A stretch of DNA of 35,675 nucleotides from JAWOJB01 sp046484325. GTDB taxonomy: Bacteria; Actinomycetota; Acidimicrobiia; Spongiisociales; ZC4RG35. Shown here piece after piece: positions 9,025 through 17,061 of the stretch. A program made the position numbers and the translations under genes. The stretch spans positions 1 through 35,675 of the forward strand of contig JAWOJB010000022.1 in assembly GCA_046484325.1 (NCBI GenBank). Direction: 5' to 3'. The notes under the pieces were generated by a model, which worked only from the letters and a program-made list of their open reading frames with translations, searched no databases and was not told where the DNA came from. Every line of letters starts with the position of its first letter. Within the stretch, counting starts at the first letter, position 1.

Positions 9025-9590
9025 CGGGCCAGGCTCCGGAGGGCCTGCCGGACCTGGTCGGCGAGGGGCAGCCCGGCATCCACCTCGCCGGCGACGGCCC
9101 GGATCTCGGCGGGGGCGTACCCGAGGGACTCGAGCGCCTGGCGGAGGAGGGCCGAGTCGGATCCGCCTTCGAGGACGTCGGCCTCCAGGTCCGCCAGCTT
9201 GGGCCGCAGGTCGAGGATGATCTTCTGGGCTCCCCGCTTCCCGACGCCGGGTACCCGGGTGAGAGCGTCGACGTCCTCGGACGCGATCACCGTGCGGAGG
9301 GCGTCCGCCGAGAAGACCCCGAGGATCGCCATCGCCACCTTCGGTCCCACCCCGGAGGCGCCCAGCAGCACCCGGAACAGGTCACGGTCGGCCTCGCCGT
9401 CGAAGCCGTACAACGTGAGGCCGTCCTCCCTGGCGTGGAGGTGGGTGTGGAGCATGACCGGTTCGGCGATCCCCGGCAGCGCGGCCATCCCCTTGGCGTG
9501 CATGACGACCTCGAACCCGAACCCGTGGACGTCGACCACCACCCGCTCGCCGCGGATGGCCGCCACGTGCCCGCGCAGCCGGCCGATCAC
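9021..9590 (-). CDS. ruvA: Holliday junction recognition protein RuvA
   Basis: Tetrameric DNA-binding partner of RuvB. The 189-aa product has the N-terminal OB-fold (IGRLRGHV...), two helix-hairpin-helix motifs (LLGASGVGPKVAMAIL and LTRVPGVGKRGAQKII) and the C-terminal UBA-like domain that contacts RuvB. The start is GTG at 9590, overlapping the ruvC stop as GTGA; an in-frame extension upstream would lie wholly within ruvC and has no family match. Confidence 0.96.
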   Translation of the reverse strand: MIGRLRGHVAAIRGERVVVDVHGFGFEVVMHAKGMAALPGIAEPVMLHTHLHAREDGLTLYGFDGEADRDLFRVLLGASGVGPKVAMAILGVFSADALRTVIASEDVDALTRVPGVGKRGAQKIILDLRPKLADLEADVLEGGSDSALLRQALESLGYAPAEIRAVAGEVDAGLPLADQVRQALRSLAR

Positions 9591-10081
9591 GGGCGGGCCC
9601 CGGTCAGCGGCCCGTGGCGGCGGCTCTGGAGGTGGCAGACGGCGACGGCCAGGGCATCGGCGGCATCGGCCGGGCTCGGCAAGTCGGCCAGGCACAGACG
9701 GCGCCGCACCATCTCCTGGACGGCTCGCTTGCCTGCCCTCCCGTCGCCGGTGACCGAGCCCTTCACCGTCGTCGGGGAGTACTCGACGACCGGGATTCCG
9801 GCCTGGGCCGCGGCCAGCATGACCACCCCCGAGGCCCGGCCGACCGCCACGGCCGTCTGCAGGTTGCGGTTGGTGAAGACCCGCTCGATCGCCATGACGT
9901 CCGGCCGGTGCTGGGCGATGACCTGGGCGAGGTCGGCGTGCAGCTCGGCCAGCCGCGAAGCGGTGGGGGCCGAGGGATCGGTGTGGATCACGCCGACCGC
10001 CACCGGGACGGGCGGATGTCCCTGGCGGACCAGACCGTAACCGGTCCGCGTGAGGCCGGGATCGATGCCGAGCACGAACAT
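9587..10081 (-). CDS. ruvC: Holliday junction resolvase RuvC
   Basis: Dimeric endonuclease that cuts four-way junctions. It is 164 aa with an RNase H fold; all four acidic metal ligands are visible: D7 (GIDPG), E66 (AIERVF), D139 and D142 (PADAADALAVA). The ATG start at 10081 has a -10-like TAGCCT 11 bases upstream. It heads the overlapping ruvC-ruvA-ruvB-queA-tgt string. Confidence 0.97.
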   Translation of the reverse strand: MFVLGIDPGLTRTGYGLVRQGHPPVPVAVGVIHTDPSAPTASRLAELHADLAQVIAQHRPDVMAIERVFTNRNLQTAVAVGRASGVVMLAAAQAGIPVVEYSPTTVKGSVTGDGRAGKRAVQEMVRRRLCLADLPSPADAADALAVAVCHLQSRRHGPLTGARP

Positions 10082-10092
10082 GTGTACGGGTG

Positions 10093-10098
10093 AGGCTA
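10093..10098 (-). promoter_or_regulatory. Candidate -10 element ahead of ruvC
   Basis: Minus-strand TAGCCT lies 11 bases before the ruvC ATG in the 55-base gap after yebC, predicting a leader of about 5 bases. No LexA half-sites are seen in the gap. Confidence 0.35.
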
Positions 10099-10136
10099 CC
10101 GCCGCCGAGGGCCGGGTCCGCGCATTCTCGGGCCGT

Positions 10137-10883
10137 TCAGGCGTTGGCCAGCTCCTCCATGACCGCCTCGGACACGTCGAAGTTGGCGTACACGTCCTGG
10201 ACGTCGTCGAGATCCTCGAGGGCGTCGACGAGGCGCAGGAGCTTCGACGCGGTCGCCGCCTCGACCGGGATGGTGGTCCTGGGGAGCTGGGTCACTTCGG
10301 CCGATTCGATCTGGAGGCCGGCCGATGCAAGCGCCTGCTGGACGGCGACGAGGTCCGACGGGGCGGTCACCACCTCGAACGACCCGTCCGAGCCACGGAC
10401 GTCCTCGGCGCCGGCCTCGATCGCCGCGAGCATGACCGAGTCCTCGTCGCCGGCGACGGCCAGGTGGCCCTTCTGGTCGAAGAGATAGGCGACCGTGCCC
10501 GGCTCGCCGAGGTTGCCCCCGTTCCGGGTGATGGTGGCCCTTACGTCGGAGGCCGCCCGATTCCGGTTGTCGGTGAGCACGTGGATGTAGAGGGCCACCC
10601 CTCCCGGGCCGTAGCCCTCGTACCAGATCTCCTCGTAGACGGCCCCCTCCCCCGCCTCTCCGGTACCCCGCTTCACGGCCCGCTCGATGTTGTCGTTGGG
10701 CATCGAGGCCGCCTTCGCCTTGGCGATGGCGCCGGCGAGGGTGACGTTCATCGTGGGGTCACCGCCTCCGTGGCGGGCGGCCGACTCGATGACCTTGGCC
10801 AGCTTGGCGAACGCCTTGCCCCGGATGGCGTCCTGGCGGCCCTTTCGGTGCTTGATGTTCGCCCACTTGGAATGTCCGGCCAT
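10137..10883 (-). CDS. YebC/PmpR family protein
   Basis: A 248-aa member of the YebC/TACO1 family, starting with the near-invariant MAGHSKWANIKHRKGRQD. Members have been described as transcriptional regulators and, more recently, as ribosome-associated factors that help translate proline-rich stretches. The three-domain family length is kept, and SMPNDNIERAVKRGTG and YEGYGPGG are clear family signatures. A GGAGAA Shine-Dalgarno lies 7 bases before the ATG. The link to ruvC downstream is common in bacteria. Confidence 0.95.
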   Translation of the reverse strand: MAGHSKWANIKHRKGRQDAIRGKAFAKLAKVIESAARHGGGDPTMNVTLAGAIAKAKAASMPNDNIERAVKRGTGEAGEGAVYEEIWYEGYGPGGVALYIHVLTDNRNRAASDVRATITRNGGNLGEPGTVAYLFDQKGHLAVAGDEDSVMLAAIEAGAEDVRGSDGSFEVVTAPSDLVAVQQALASAGLQIESAEVTQLPRTTIPVEAATASKLLRLVDALEDLDDVQDVYANFDVSEAVMEELANA

Positions 10884-10919
10884 GCCGTCGTTCTCCGTTC
10901 GACGTCGAGCCCGCCGTGG

Positions 10920-11483
10920 TCAGACGAGGTCGAGCAGCATCTGGTGGATCCGGTCGTCGCCGGTGAGCTCGGGATGGAAGGAGGTCCCGAGCACATGCCC
11001 CTGACGGACCATCACCGGGTGTTCCCCAACGGTAGCCAGCACCTCGACATCGGCGCCAACCTTGGCGACCCAGGGAGCCCGGATGAACACGGCGTGGAAG
11101 GCACCCGCCAGCCCGGAGATCCGAAGCTCCGTCTCGAAGGACTCGTTCTGCCGGCCGAAGGCGTTGCGCTGCACGACCACGTCGAGAACCCCCAGCAGCG
11201 GCTGGTCTCCCTCCGTGACCGCGCTCGCGGCCAGGATCAGCCCGGCGCAGGTGCCGTAGTAGGGCATGCCGTCGATCACCCGGCGACGGAGCGGATCGAT
11301 TAGGCCGAAGCGGGTGGCGAGGCGCCCGATGGTCGTGGACTCCCCGCCGGGGACGACGATGCCGTCGAGCCCGGTCAGGTCGTCGCTACCGCGCACCTCA
11401 CAAGCCCGCACACCGAGGCGGCCCAGGCTGGCAACGTGCTCCCTGACGTCGCCCTGCAGGGCGAGCACACCGACGGAGGGCAC
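10920..11483 (-). CDS. pdxT: Pyridoxal 5'-phosphate synthase glutaminase subunit PdxT
   Basis: Class-I glutamine amidotransferase that supplies ammonia to PdxS. The 187-aa product shows PGGEST (46-51) and a full catalytic triad: C79 in YGTCAG, then H170 and E172 in TSFHPEL. GTG at 11483 directly abuts the pdxS stop with no gap, so the two subunits are probably translated in a coupled way. Length is normal. Confidence 0.97.
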   Translation of the reverse strand: MPSVGVLALQGDVREHVASLGRLGVRACEVRGSDDLTGLDGIVVPGGESTTIGRLATRFGLIDPLRRRVIDGMPYYGTCAGLILAASAVTEGDQPLLGVLDVVVQRNAFGRQNESFETELRISGLAGAFHAVFIRAPWVAKVGADVEVLATVGEHPVMVRQGHVLGTSFHPELTGDDRIHQMLLDLV

Positions 11484-12365
11484 TCACCACCCCCGACGCG
11501 CCAGGCGTTCCGCCTCGGTCAGCGAGTCCATGGCGAGGCCGGGCATGGCCTCCCCCAGCCCCCGGGCGGCCTTCGCGACCACGTCCGGGTTCTGCCAGTT
11601 CATGGTGGCGTCGACGATCGCCTGGGCGTAGCGGGTCGGGTCCGAGCTCTTGAAGATGCCCGACCCGACGAAGACACCGTCACAGCCGAGCGCCATCATG
11701 AGGGCAGCGTCGGCCGGCGTCGCGATGCCGCCGGCGGCGAAGTTCACGACCGGGAGCCGCCCGGCCCCGGCGACCTCGCGGACGAGCTCGAACGGCGCAC
11801 CGAGATCGCGGGCGTTCGACATGAGCTCCTCCGGGTCCATCGTCGTGAGGCGGCGGATCTGGCCGGTGATCGTCCGCATGTGGCGGACCGCCTCGACCAC
11901 GTTGCCGGTCCCCGCCTCGCCCTTGGTGCGGATCATCGCCGCACCCTCGCCGATGCGTCGCAACGCCTCGCCGAGATCACGGGCCCCGCACACGAACGGC
12001 GTCGTAAAAGCCCACTTGTCGATGTGGTGCTCCTCGTCGGCCGGTGTGAGGACCTCGGACTCGTCGATGTAGTCGACGCCCAGGGACTGCAGCACCCGTG
12101 CCTCGAGGAAGTGTCCGATCCGCACCTTGGCCATCACCGGGATCGACACGGTCTGTTGGATCTCCTCGACCTTGGCCGGGTCGGCCATTCGGGCGACGCC
12201 CCCTTCCTTGCGGATGTCGGCGGGGACCCTCTCGAGGGCCATCACGGCGACGGCGCCTGCCTCCTCGGCGACGCGGGCCTGGGTGGCATCGACGACGTCC
12301 ATGATCACACCGCCCTTGAGCATGTCCGCCAGGCCACGCTTCACCAGGTCGGTTCCTCGTTCCAT
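11484..12365 (-). CDS. pdxS: Pyridoxal 5'-phosphate synthase lyase subunit PdxS
   Basis: Makes PLP directly from ribose 5-phosphate, glyceraldehyde 3-phosphate and PdxT-derived ammonia (the DXP-independent vitamin B6 route). The 293-aa (beta/alpha)8 protein shows GGVIMDVVDATQARVAEEAG, the active-site lysine region IPVMAKVRIGHF, and NFAAGGIATPADAALMM phosphate-binding segments. ATG at 12365 was chosen because a strong Shine-Dalgarno (GGAGGAAGGAG) lies 5 bases upstream; the open frame extending further upstream overlaps the next gene and has no family match. Confidence 0.97.
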   Translation of the reverse strand: MERGTDLVKRGLADMLKGGVIMDVVDATQARVAEEAGAVAVMALERVPADIRKEGGVARMADPAKVEEIQQTVSIPVMAKVRIGHFLEARVLQSLGVDYIDESEVLTPADEEHHIDKWAFTTPFVCGARDLGEALRRIGEGAAMIRTKGEAGTGNVVEAVRHMRTITGQIRRLTTMDPEELMSNARDLGAPFELVREVAGAGRLPVVNFAAGGIATPADAALMMALGCDGVFVGSGIFKSSDPTRYAQAIVDATMNWQNPDVVAKAARGLGEAMPGLAMDSLTEAERLARRGW

Positions 12366-12370
12366 ATGTT

Positions 12371-12391
12371 CTCCTTCCTCCCCGAATGGTA
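12371..12391 (-). promoter_or_regulatory. pdxS ribosome binding site and candidate -10
   Basis: Minus-strand GGAGGAAGGAG (12381-12371) is the strongest Shine-Dalgarno in the block and fixes the pdxS start. TACCAT (12391-12386) just upstream matches TAnnnT and could be the -10 of a pdxST promoter in the 40-base gap after the glycosyltransferase gene. Confidence 0.45.
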
Positions 12392-12405
12392 CCGGCGGAC
12401 CCGGC

Positions 12406-13434
12406 TCAGGCGGAGGCGGCACGGTGGTAGGCATCCCGATACGCCCCCGCCACCACCGTCCAGTCGTACCGTGCCACCGACCGGCGGGCGGCGGCGGCGA
12501 GGCCGGAGCGCTCGTCGGGCGACCGGAGCAGATCGACGATGGCCTCGGCGAGGGCGATTTGGTCACCGGGGGGCACGAGGCGGCCGGCCCCGCCGAGCAC
12601 GGCCCGGAAGGCGGGCAGATCCGAGGCCACCACAGCACAGGCGGCGGCCATGGCCTCGGCGACCACGATGCCGAAGCTCTCGCCGCCGAGGTTGGGGGCG
12701 ACCGCCACCGCGGCGGAAGCCAGCTCGCCCCGCTTCTCCATCTCGGCCATCCGACCCAGGAAGGCGATCCCGCTCTGGGGAGGGCGCTCGGCGCCGACCA
12801 CCCGGAGCTCGGCCGACGGGACCGCGGCCCGCACCGCCGGCCAGGCGGCGAGGAGCACGTCGAGCCCCTTGCGGGGGTCGTCGCGTCCTACGAACACGAC
12901 CCGGCCGGGCGCTCGATCGGGGTCGGAGGGGAATCCACCGACGTCGATGGCGTTCGGGATGATCTCGACGGGACCCCAGGACGCGGGCAGAGCTGCGGCC
13001 GCCACCTCGCTCACCGCCGTCCTGACCGATGTTCCCAGGAGGCGGGAGCCGATCGGCGCCGCCACCCGGTAGGCCGTCCGCATCCAGCGGGCCGGGTCGG
13101 CATGGAAGGTCACGACGACCGGCGGGCCTGCCCCCAGGGCGGCTGGAGAGACGACGGGGATGAACGGCTCGTGGACGTGCACGACGTCGGCCGACCGGAG
13201 GGCCCTCCGGACCCTCGGCCAGGCCCGAGGGTCGATCGCCACCGGGCTCGCCGACCCGTTGGCCGGGATCGTCACGGACCCGCCGGTGGTCTCCCCGCGA
13301 TCGGGTGGACAGCCCGGGCCGATCGCCCACGCTACATCGCCGCCCACCCTGAAGCGCTCGACCAGGCCTAGCACCTGATGCTGTACCCCGCCGGGGAGCC
13401 CGAGATCGTAGGGGCAGACCACGGCGATGCGCAC
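12406..13434 (-). CDS. pimA: GT4-family glycosyltransferase, probable phosphatidylinositol mannosyltransferase (PimA-like)
   Basis: GT-B fold glycosyltransferase of 342 aa. The N-terminal half begins RIAVVCPYDLGLPGGVQHQV, the Gly-rich acceptor loop seen in PimA, followed by VVHVHEPFIPV. The C-terminal half has VFVGRDDPRKGLDVLL and the retaining-GT4 EX7E motif in ESFGIVVAEAM. In PimA the reaction is transfer of mannose from GDP-mannose to phosphatidylinositol at the inner membrane face. That function is inferred from the neighbours: an acyltransferase and a PI-phosphate synthase lie immediately upstream in the PatA-PgsA order of mycobacteria. GTG at 13434 is 2 bases after the preceding stop; an in-frame extension upstream lies in the acyltransferase gene. 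Confidence 0.85.
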   Translation of the reverse strand: MRIAVVCPYDLGLPGGVQHQVLGLVERFRVGGDVAWAIGPGCPPDRGETTGGSVTIPANGSASPVAIDPRAWPRVRRALRSADVVHVHEPFIPVVSPAALGAGPPVVVTFHADPARWMRTAYRVAAPIGSRLLGTSVRTAVSEVAAAALPASWGPVEIIPNAIDVGGFPSDPDRAPGRVVFVGRDDPRKGLDVLLAAWPAVRAAVPSAELRVVGAERPPQSGIAFLGRMAEMEKRGELASAAVAVAPNLGGESFGIVVAEAMAAACAVVASDLPAFRAVLGGAGRLVPPGDQIALAEAIVDLLRSPDERSGLAAAARRSVARYDWTVVAGAYRDAYHRAASA

Positions 13435-13436
13435 GG

Positions 13437-14318
13437 TCAGTCGCTTCCCTCGGCGGCCCGGTCCGACGGCCAGTTCGGCTGGAGCGGGTGCCACTGCTCG
13501 GGCGCCACCCGGATGAGCTCCTCGAGCGCCGCGGCCACCTGCCGGGTGCCTCGGCGGAGGGCCTCGTCACCCTGCCCGTCGGTGAGTCGTAGCGGCGGCC
13601 GGATCACCACCCGATGCCCGACACCGTCGAAGTAGGAGGCCACCGGCAACAGCGGCGCACCCGTGCGCATGGCGAGCCGGATTGGGCCGGAAGGCAGGGT
13701 CGTCTCTTCTCCGAAGAACAAGACCCCGACCCCGCGACCGGAGAGGTCCCGGTCCGCCAGCAAGGCCACCGCCCCGTTGCGCCGGATCACCGCCTCGAGT
13801 TCGTCGAGGATCCCGGAGCGGGCGAGGACGATGCCGATCCCCAGCGAATTGCGAAGTCGAACGAACCAGTCCCGCAACCGCCGGTTGCGGAGGTTCTCGG
13901 CCACGGCGACGGCCTCGACGCCCTCACGGGTGGCGACGGGGCCGGCGATCTCCCAATTGCCGAGATGGGGGAGGACGAAGATCATTCCGGAGCCGGCCGC
14001 CTTGGCGGCGCGAACGAACTCGATGCCCTCGACCGAGGTCGAGAGCTCGATCTCATGGAGTCTGGAAGCCCGTGTCCACAGTGCCTCGGCCCAGTACCGG
14101 CCGTAGTTGGCATACATGTGCATCGCACCTGCCCGGGGGTCGAGTCCGACCGGCCCGGCCCGGCGGGCGTGGCGGGCGGCCATGCTCGCCCGCTCGCCGG
14201 CGACGTGATAGGCGAGCCGACCTCCGCGTTCACCGAGCCACAAGGCCACCCTCCGTGGCAGGGGGGCGAGGATCGCCATCGCCGCCCGGACGGCGGCGAA
14301 CACGACGAGGTGCTTCAC
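13437..14318 (-). CDS. LpxL/HtrB-family acyltransferase, probable phosphatidylinositol mannoside acyltransferase (PatA-like)
   Basis: A 293-aa member of the lysophospholipid/lauroyl acyltransferase family. An N-terminal hydrophobic segment suggests membrane association, and the catalytic HX4E motif is HLGNWE (H118, E123). Later LLADRDLSGRGVGVLFFG and PSGPIRLAMRTGAPLLPV match the family. Between pgsA and a PimA-like gene it occupies the place of mycobacterial PatA, which acylates the PIM mannose; the substrate here is inferred from context. GTG at 14318 lies 2 bases after the pgsA stop. The frame extends upstream into pgsA without homology. Confidence 0.85.
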   Translation of the reverse strand: MKHLVVFAAVRAAMAILAPLPRRVALWLGERGGRLAYHVAGERASMAARHARRAGPVGLDPRAGAMHMYANYGRYWAEALWTRASRLHEIELSTSVEGIEFVRAAKAAGSGMIFVLPHLGNWEIAGPVATREGVEAVAVAENLRNRRLRDWFVRLRNSLGIGIVLARSGILDELEAVIRRNGAVALLADRDLSGRGVGVLFFGEETTLPSGPIRLAMRTGAPLLPVASYFDGVGHRVVIRPPLRLTDGQGDEALRRGTRQVAAALEELIRVAPEQWHPLQPNWPSDRAAEGSD

Positions 14319-14320
14319 CG

Positions 14321-14911
14321 TCAGGGGACGTCGACCGGGGCCTCGTCCATCGCCCGGTAGGTGCTCCAGAACCTCTGGACGACGGTGAGCCAGGTGGTCA
14401 CCACCATGATCCACAGCATCGGCTCAATCAGACCGGTGATGAGCCCCAGCGAGAACAGGATCACCCGCTCGGCCCGGCCCATCAGCCCACCCTTGCCGTT
14501 CAGGCCCTCGGCCTCCGCCTTGGCGCGGAGGTACGGGATGAGCAGCGAGCCTCCGCTGGCCAGGAGGATGAGGAGGAGCACCCTGGGGCTCCCCGCCTGG
14601 GAAACGGCCAGGCCCGCGAACACCGCGATCTCCCCGACCCGATCGGAGGTGGCGTCGAGGAAGGCCCCCCGGGCGGTCTCGCGACCCGAGGCTCGTGCCA
14701 CCGAGCCGTCGAGGCCGTCGACCGCGGCACCGAGCAGCGCCACCGTCGCCCCCGAGGCCACCATCCCCACCCCGATCATCACGGCGCCCACCACCGCGGT
14801 GGCGAGACCCAGGATGGTCAGGATCGTCGGAGAGACCCCGAGCTCGGCCAGCAGGCGACCGATGGGTTGGATGACCCCCTGCACGTGGGGCCGTACCCTC
14901 ATGTCGATCAC
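14321..14911 (-). CDS. pgsA: Phosphatidylinositol phosphate synthase (CDP-alcohol phosphatidyltransferase)
   Basis: Integral membrane enzyme of 196 aa condensing CDP-diacylglycerol with inositol 1-phosphate (inferred acceptor) to give PI phosphate. The complete CDP-alcohol phosphatidyltransferase signature D-x2-DG-x2-AR-x8-G-x3-D-x3-D is present with acidic residues D65, D68, D86 and D90. About six TM helices flank it. The acceptor is inferred from the following PatA- and PimA-like genes. GTG at 14911 is used because a -10-like TACCTT lies 9 bases upstream; ATG at 14902 is an alternative three codons in. It heads the lipid trio pgsA-patA-pimA. Confidence 0.92.
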   Translation of the reverse strand: MIDMRVRPHVQGVIQPIGRLLAELGVSPTILTILGLATAVVGAVMIGVGMVASGATVALLGAAVDGLDGSVARASGRETARGAFLDATSDRVGEIAVFAGLAVSQAGSPRVLLLILLASGGSLLIPYLRAKAEAEGLNGKGGLMGRAERVILFSLGLITGLIEPMLWIMVVTTWLTVVQRFWSTYRAMDEAPVDVP

Positions 14912-14920
14912 GATGCGAGG

Positions 14921-14926
14921 AAGGTA
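14921..14926 (-). promoter_or_regulatory. Candidate leaderless -10 element of pgsA
   Basis: Minus-strand TACCTT fits TAnnnT and lies 9 bases before the pgsA GTG, so transcription would begin near the start codon. There is no strong -35 match. Confidence 0.35.
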
Positions 14927-14957
14927 GCAGACCGGGATGGGGCGACTCGCCCCTCAC

Positions 14958-14963
14958 TAAGCT
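14958..14963 (+). promoter_or_regulatory. Candidate -10 element and Shine-Dalgarno ahead of the EF-G-like gene
   Basis: TAAGCT at 14958-14963 matches TAnnnT, and AGGAGG follows at 14981-14986 before the GTG at 14991. With the pgsA element this makes a compact divergent promoter region of 79 bases. Confidence 0.35.
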
Positions 14964-14990
14964 CGAACGCTCCGCACTCCAGGAGGTCCC

Positions 14991-17042
14991 GTGGTCCCCG
15001 AGAGAATTCGCAACGTCGCCCTGATCGGACACGGGGGCAGCGGGAAGACGTCGCTCGCCGAGGCTCTCCTCTTCGTCGCCGGGGCGACGACCCGGCGTGG
15101 ATCGGTCGACGACGGGACGACGATTCTCGACTACGAGCCCGAAGAGGTCGACCGCAAGATCTCACTGGGGCTCTCGGTCGCCTCCTGCGACTGGCACGGA
15201 CACCGCATCAACCTCATCGACACCCCGGGATATGCCGACTTCTCGGGGGACGCCCGATCGGCGTTGCGTGCCGCCGACCTGGCGCTCTTCGTGGTGTCGG
15301 CGGTGGACGGCGTCGAGGTCCAGCACGAGATCATGTGGAAGGTGGCGGGCGACGAGGGAATCCCGCGGGCGGTCTTCATCACCAAGCTCGACCGGGAACG
15401 GGCCTCCTTCGACCGCACCCTCGAGCAACTCCGCGAGGTCTTCGGCAAGCGGATCGCACCGATCCAGGTGCCGGTCGGCTCCGAGGCCGACCTCGAGGGC
15501 CTGGTTCGCGTGGTGACCAACCGGATGTATCTCTATCCGGACGGTGCCACGGTCGGGGTCGAGAGCACCGAACTGCCCGAGGACCTCGCGGCGACGGTCT
15601 CCGCTGCTCACACCGCCCTCATCGAGTCGGTGGTGGAGAGCGACGACGAGCTGATGATGGCGTACTTCGAGGGCGAGGAGCCATCGCGCGACGTGATCGT
15701 CAAGACGGTCCACGAGGGCATGCTCGATGGTGAGATCTACCCGGTGCTCGTGGGCTCGGCCACGAAGCTGATCGGCATCGACCGTCTGGCCGAGTTCCTG
15801 GTCGACTTCGGGCCGAACCCCTTGGAGCACGCCACTCCCCCACTCGAAGAGGGCGACCTCGACGTGTCCGTCGACGGCGACACCGTGGCCTACGTCTTCA
15901 AGACGATCAGCGATCCCTACGTCGGCCGGATCTCGGTGTTCCGGGTCTACTCGGGCTCGGTCGCCCACGACGCAGTCCTCGAGGTGGCGGGCGGCGGCAC
16001 GGTCCGGATGCACAACCTATTCCACCTCCAGGGCAAGGATCACTCGGACACCACCGAGGTGGCGTGTGGCGACATCGCTGCAGTCGCCAAGGTCGAAGGC
16101 ATCCGGACCGGGTCCACGCTCCGGTCGGCCGGATCCAAGGCGGTGCTCTCGGCCGTGACCTACCCGCGACCGGTGATGGAGGTGGCCGTCGTCCCGAAGT
16201 CCGCCCAGGACGAGGAGAAGCTGTCGATGTCGCTCCAGCGGGCGGTGGAGGACGACCCCACGGTGGCGGTGGAACGAAGACCCGAGACGGCGGAGACGAT
16301 CCTGTCCGGGCTGGGCGACGTGCATCTCGACGTCACCCTCTCCAGGATCGCCCGTCGCTACGGCGTCGAGGTCGACACGGCCCTCCCGCGGGTTCCGTAC
16401 CGTGAGACGATCACCGCCACCGGCGAGGCGGAGGGCAAGCACAAGAAGCAGAGCGGCGGCCGTGGTCAGTTCGGTGTATGCAACGTCCGTTTCGCCCCCC
16501 TCCCCCGGGGTTCGGGCTACGAGTACGTCGACTCGATCAAGGGCGGTTCTATCCCCCGGCAGTTCATCCCGGCGGTCGACAAGGGCATCCAGGAGGCGCT
16601 CTCCCGCGGGGTGCTCGCCGGCCATCCGGTGGTCGACGTGCGGGCCGAGGTCTACGACGGCAAATACCACTCGGTGGACTCCGACGAGCTGTCCTTCCGG
16701 ATGGCCGGGATCCAGGCGGTCAAGGCTGCTGCCCAGTCGCTGAGACCGGTGTTGCTCGAGCCGATCATGCGCATGACCGTCTGGCTGCCGGAGGAACAGA
16801 CCGGGGATATCATCGGCGACATCAACGCCAGGCGCGGGAAGGTGCTCGGGATGGACACCGATGGCACGCTGCGGGTGGTCACCGCCGAGGTGCCGATGGC
16901 CGAGGTCCAGCGGTACGCGGTGGACCTGCGGTCCATGACCAGTGGCCGTGGCACCTTCGAGGTCGTCTTCGACCATTACGAGGAGGTCCCCCACTCGGAG
17001 ACCCAGAAGGTGATCGCCGCTGCCCGCCGGGACGAGGATTGA
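14991..17042 (+). CDS. Elongation factor G-like translational GTPase (EF-G paralogue)
   Basis: A 683-aa five-domain GTPase of the EF-G-like group. G1 is GHGGSGKT (13-20), G3 DTPGYADF (77-84), and G4 is TKLD (131-134) instead of the NKMD of canonical EF-G. Switch I reads DRKISL where EF-G has the RGITI motif, a hallmark of this paralogue group. Domain IV keeps GRGQFG and the domain V region with TSGRGTFE. It is therefore unlikely to be the cell's main translocase (fusA usually sits with rpsL/rpsG/tuf, none of which is here); its role is not established. GTG at 14991 follows AGGAGG. Citrate synthase starts 19 bases after its stop. Confidence 0.92.
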   Translation: MVPERIRNVALIGHGGSGKTSLAEALLFVAGATTRRGSVDDGTTILDYEPEEVDRKISLGLSVASCDWHGHRINLIDTPGYADFSGDARSALRAADLALFVVSAVDGVEVQHEIMWKVAGDEGIPRAVFITKLDRERASFDRTLEQLREVFGKRIAPIQVPVGSEADLEGLVRVVTNRMYLYPDGATVGVESTELPEDLAATVSAAHTALIESVVESDDELMMAYFEGEEPSRDVIVKTVHEGMLDGEIYPVLVGSATKLIGIDRLAEFLVDFGPNPLEHATPPLEEGDLDVSVDGDTVAYVFKTISDPYVGRISVFRVYSGSVAHDAVLEVAGGGTVRMHNLFHLQGKDHSDTTEVACGDIAAVAKVEGIRTGSTLRSAGSKAVLSAVTYPRPVMEVAVVPKSAQDEEKLSMSLQRAVEDDPTVAVERRPETAETILSGLGDVHLDVTLSRIARRYGVEVDTALPRVPYRETITATGEAEGKHKKQSGGRGQFGVCNVRFAPLPRGSGYEYVDSIKGGSIPRQFIPAVDKGIQEALSRGVLAGHPVVDVRAEVYDGKYHSVDSDELSFRMAGIQAVKAAAQSLRPVLLEPIMRMTVWLPEEQTGDIIGDINARRGKVLGMDTDGTLRVVTAEVPMAEVQRYAVDLRSMTSGRGTFEVVFDHYEEVPHSETQKVIAAARRDED

Positions 17043-17061
17043 CGCCAGGAAAGGACATCTG

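Noticed and set aside
9021..10081. SOS regulation of the ruvCAB genes
   Set aside because: I looked for CGAAC-N4-GTTCG in the gap before ruvC and before yebC and found none.
12127..13371. Long plus-strand open frame opposite the PimA-like gene
   Set aside because: Antisense of clear glycosyltransferase coding; composition is Arg/Gly/His-rich noise and there is no ribosome binding site.
13682..15733. Plus-strand open frame spanning patA, pgsA and the EF-G start
   Set aside because: It crosses three genuine genes in wrong frames and is extremely Arg-rich.
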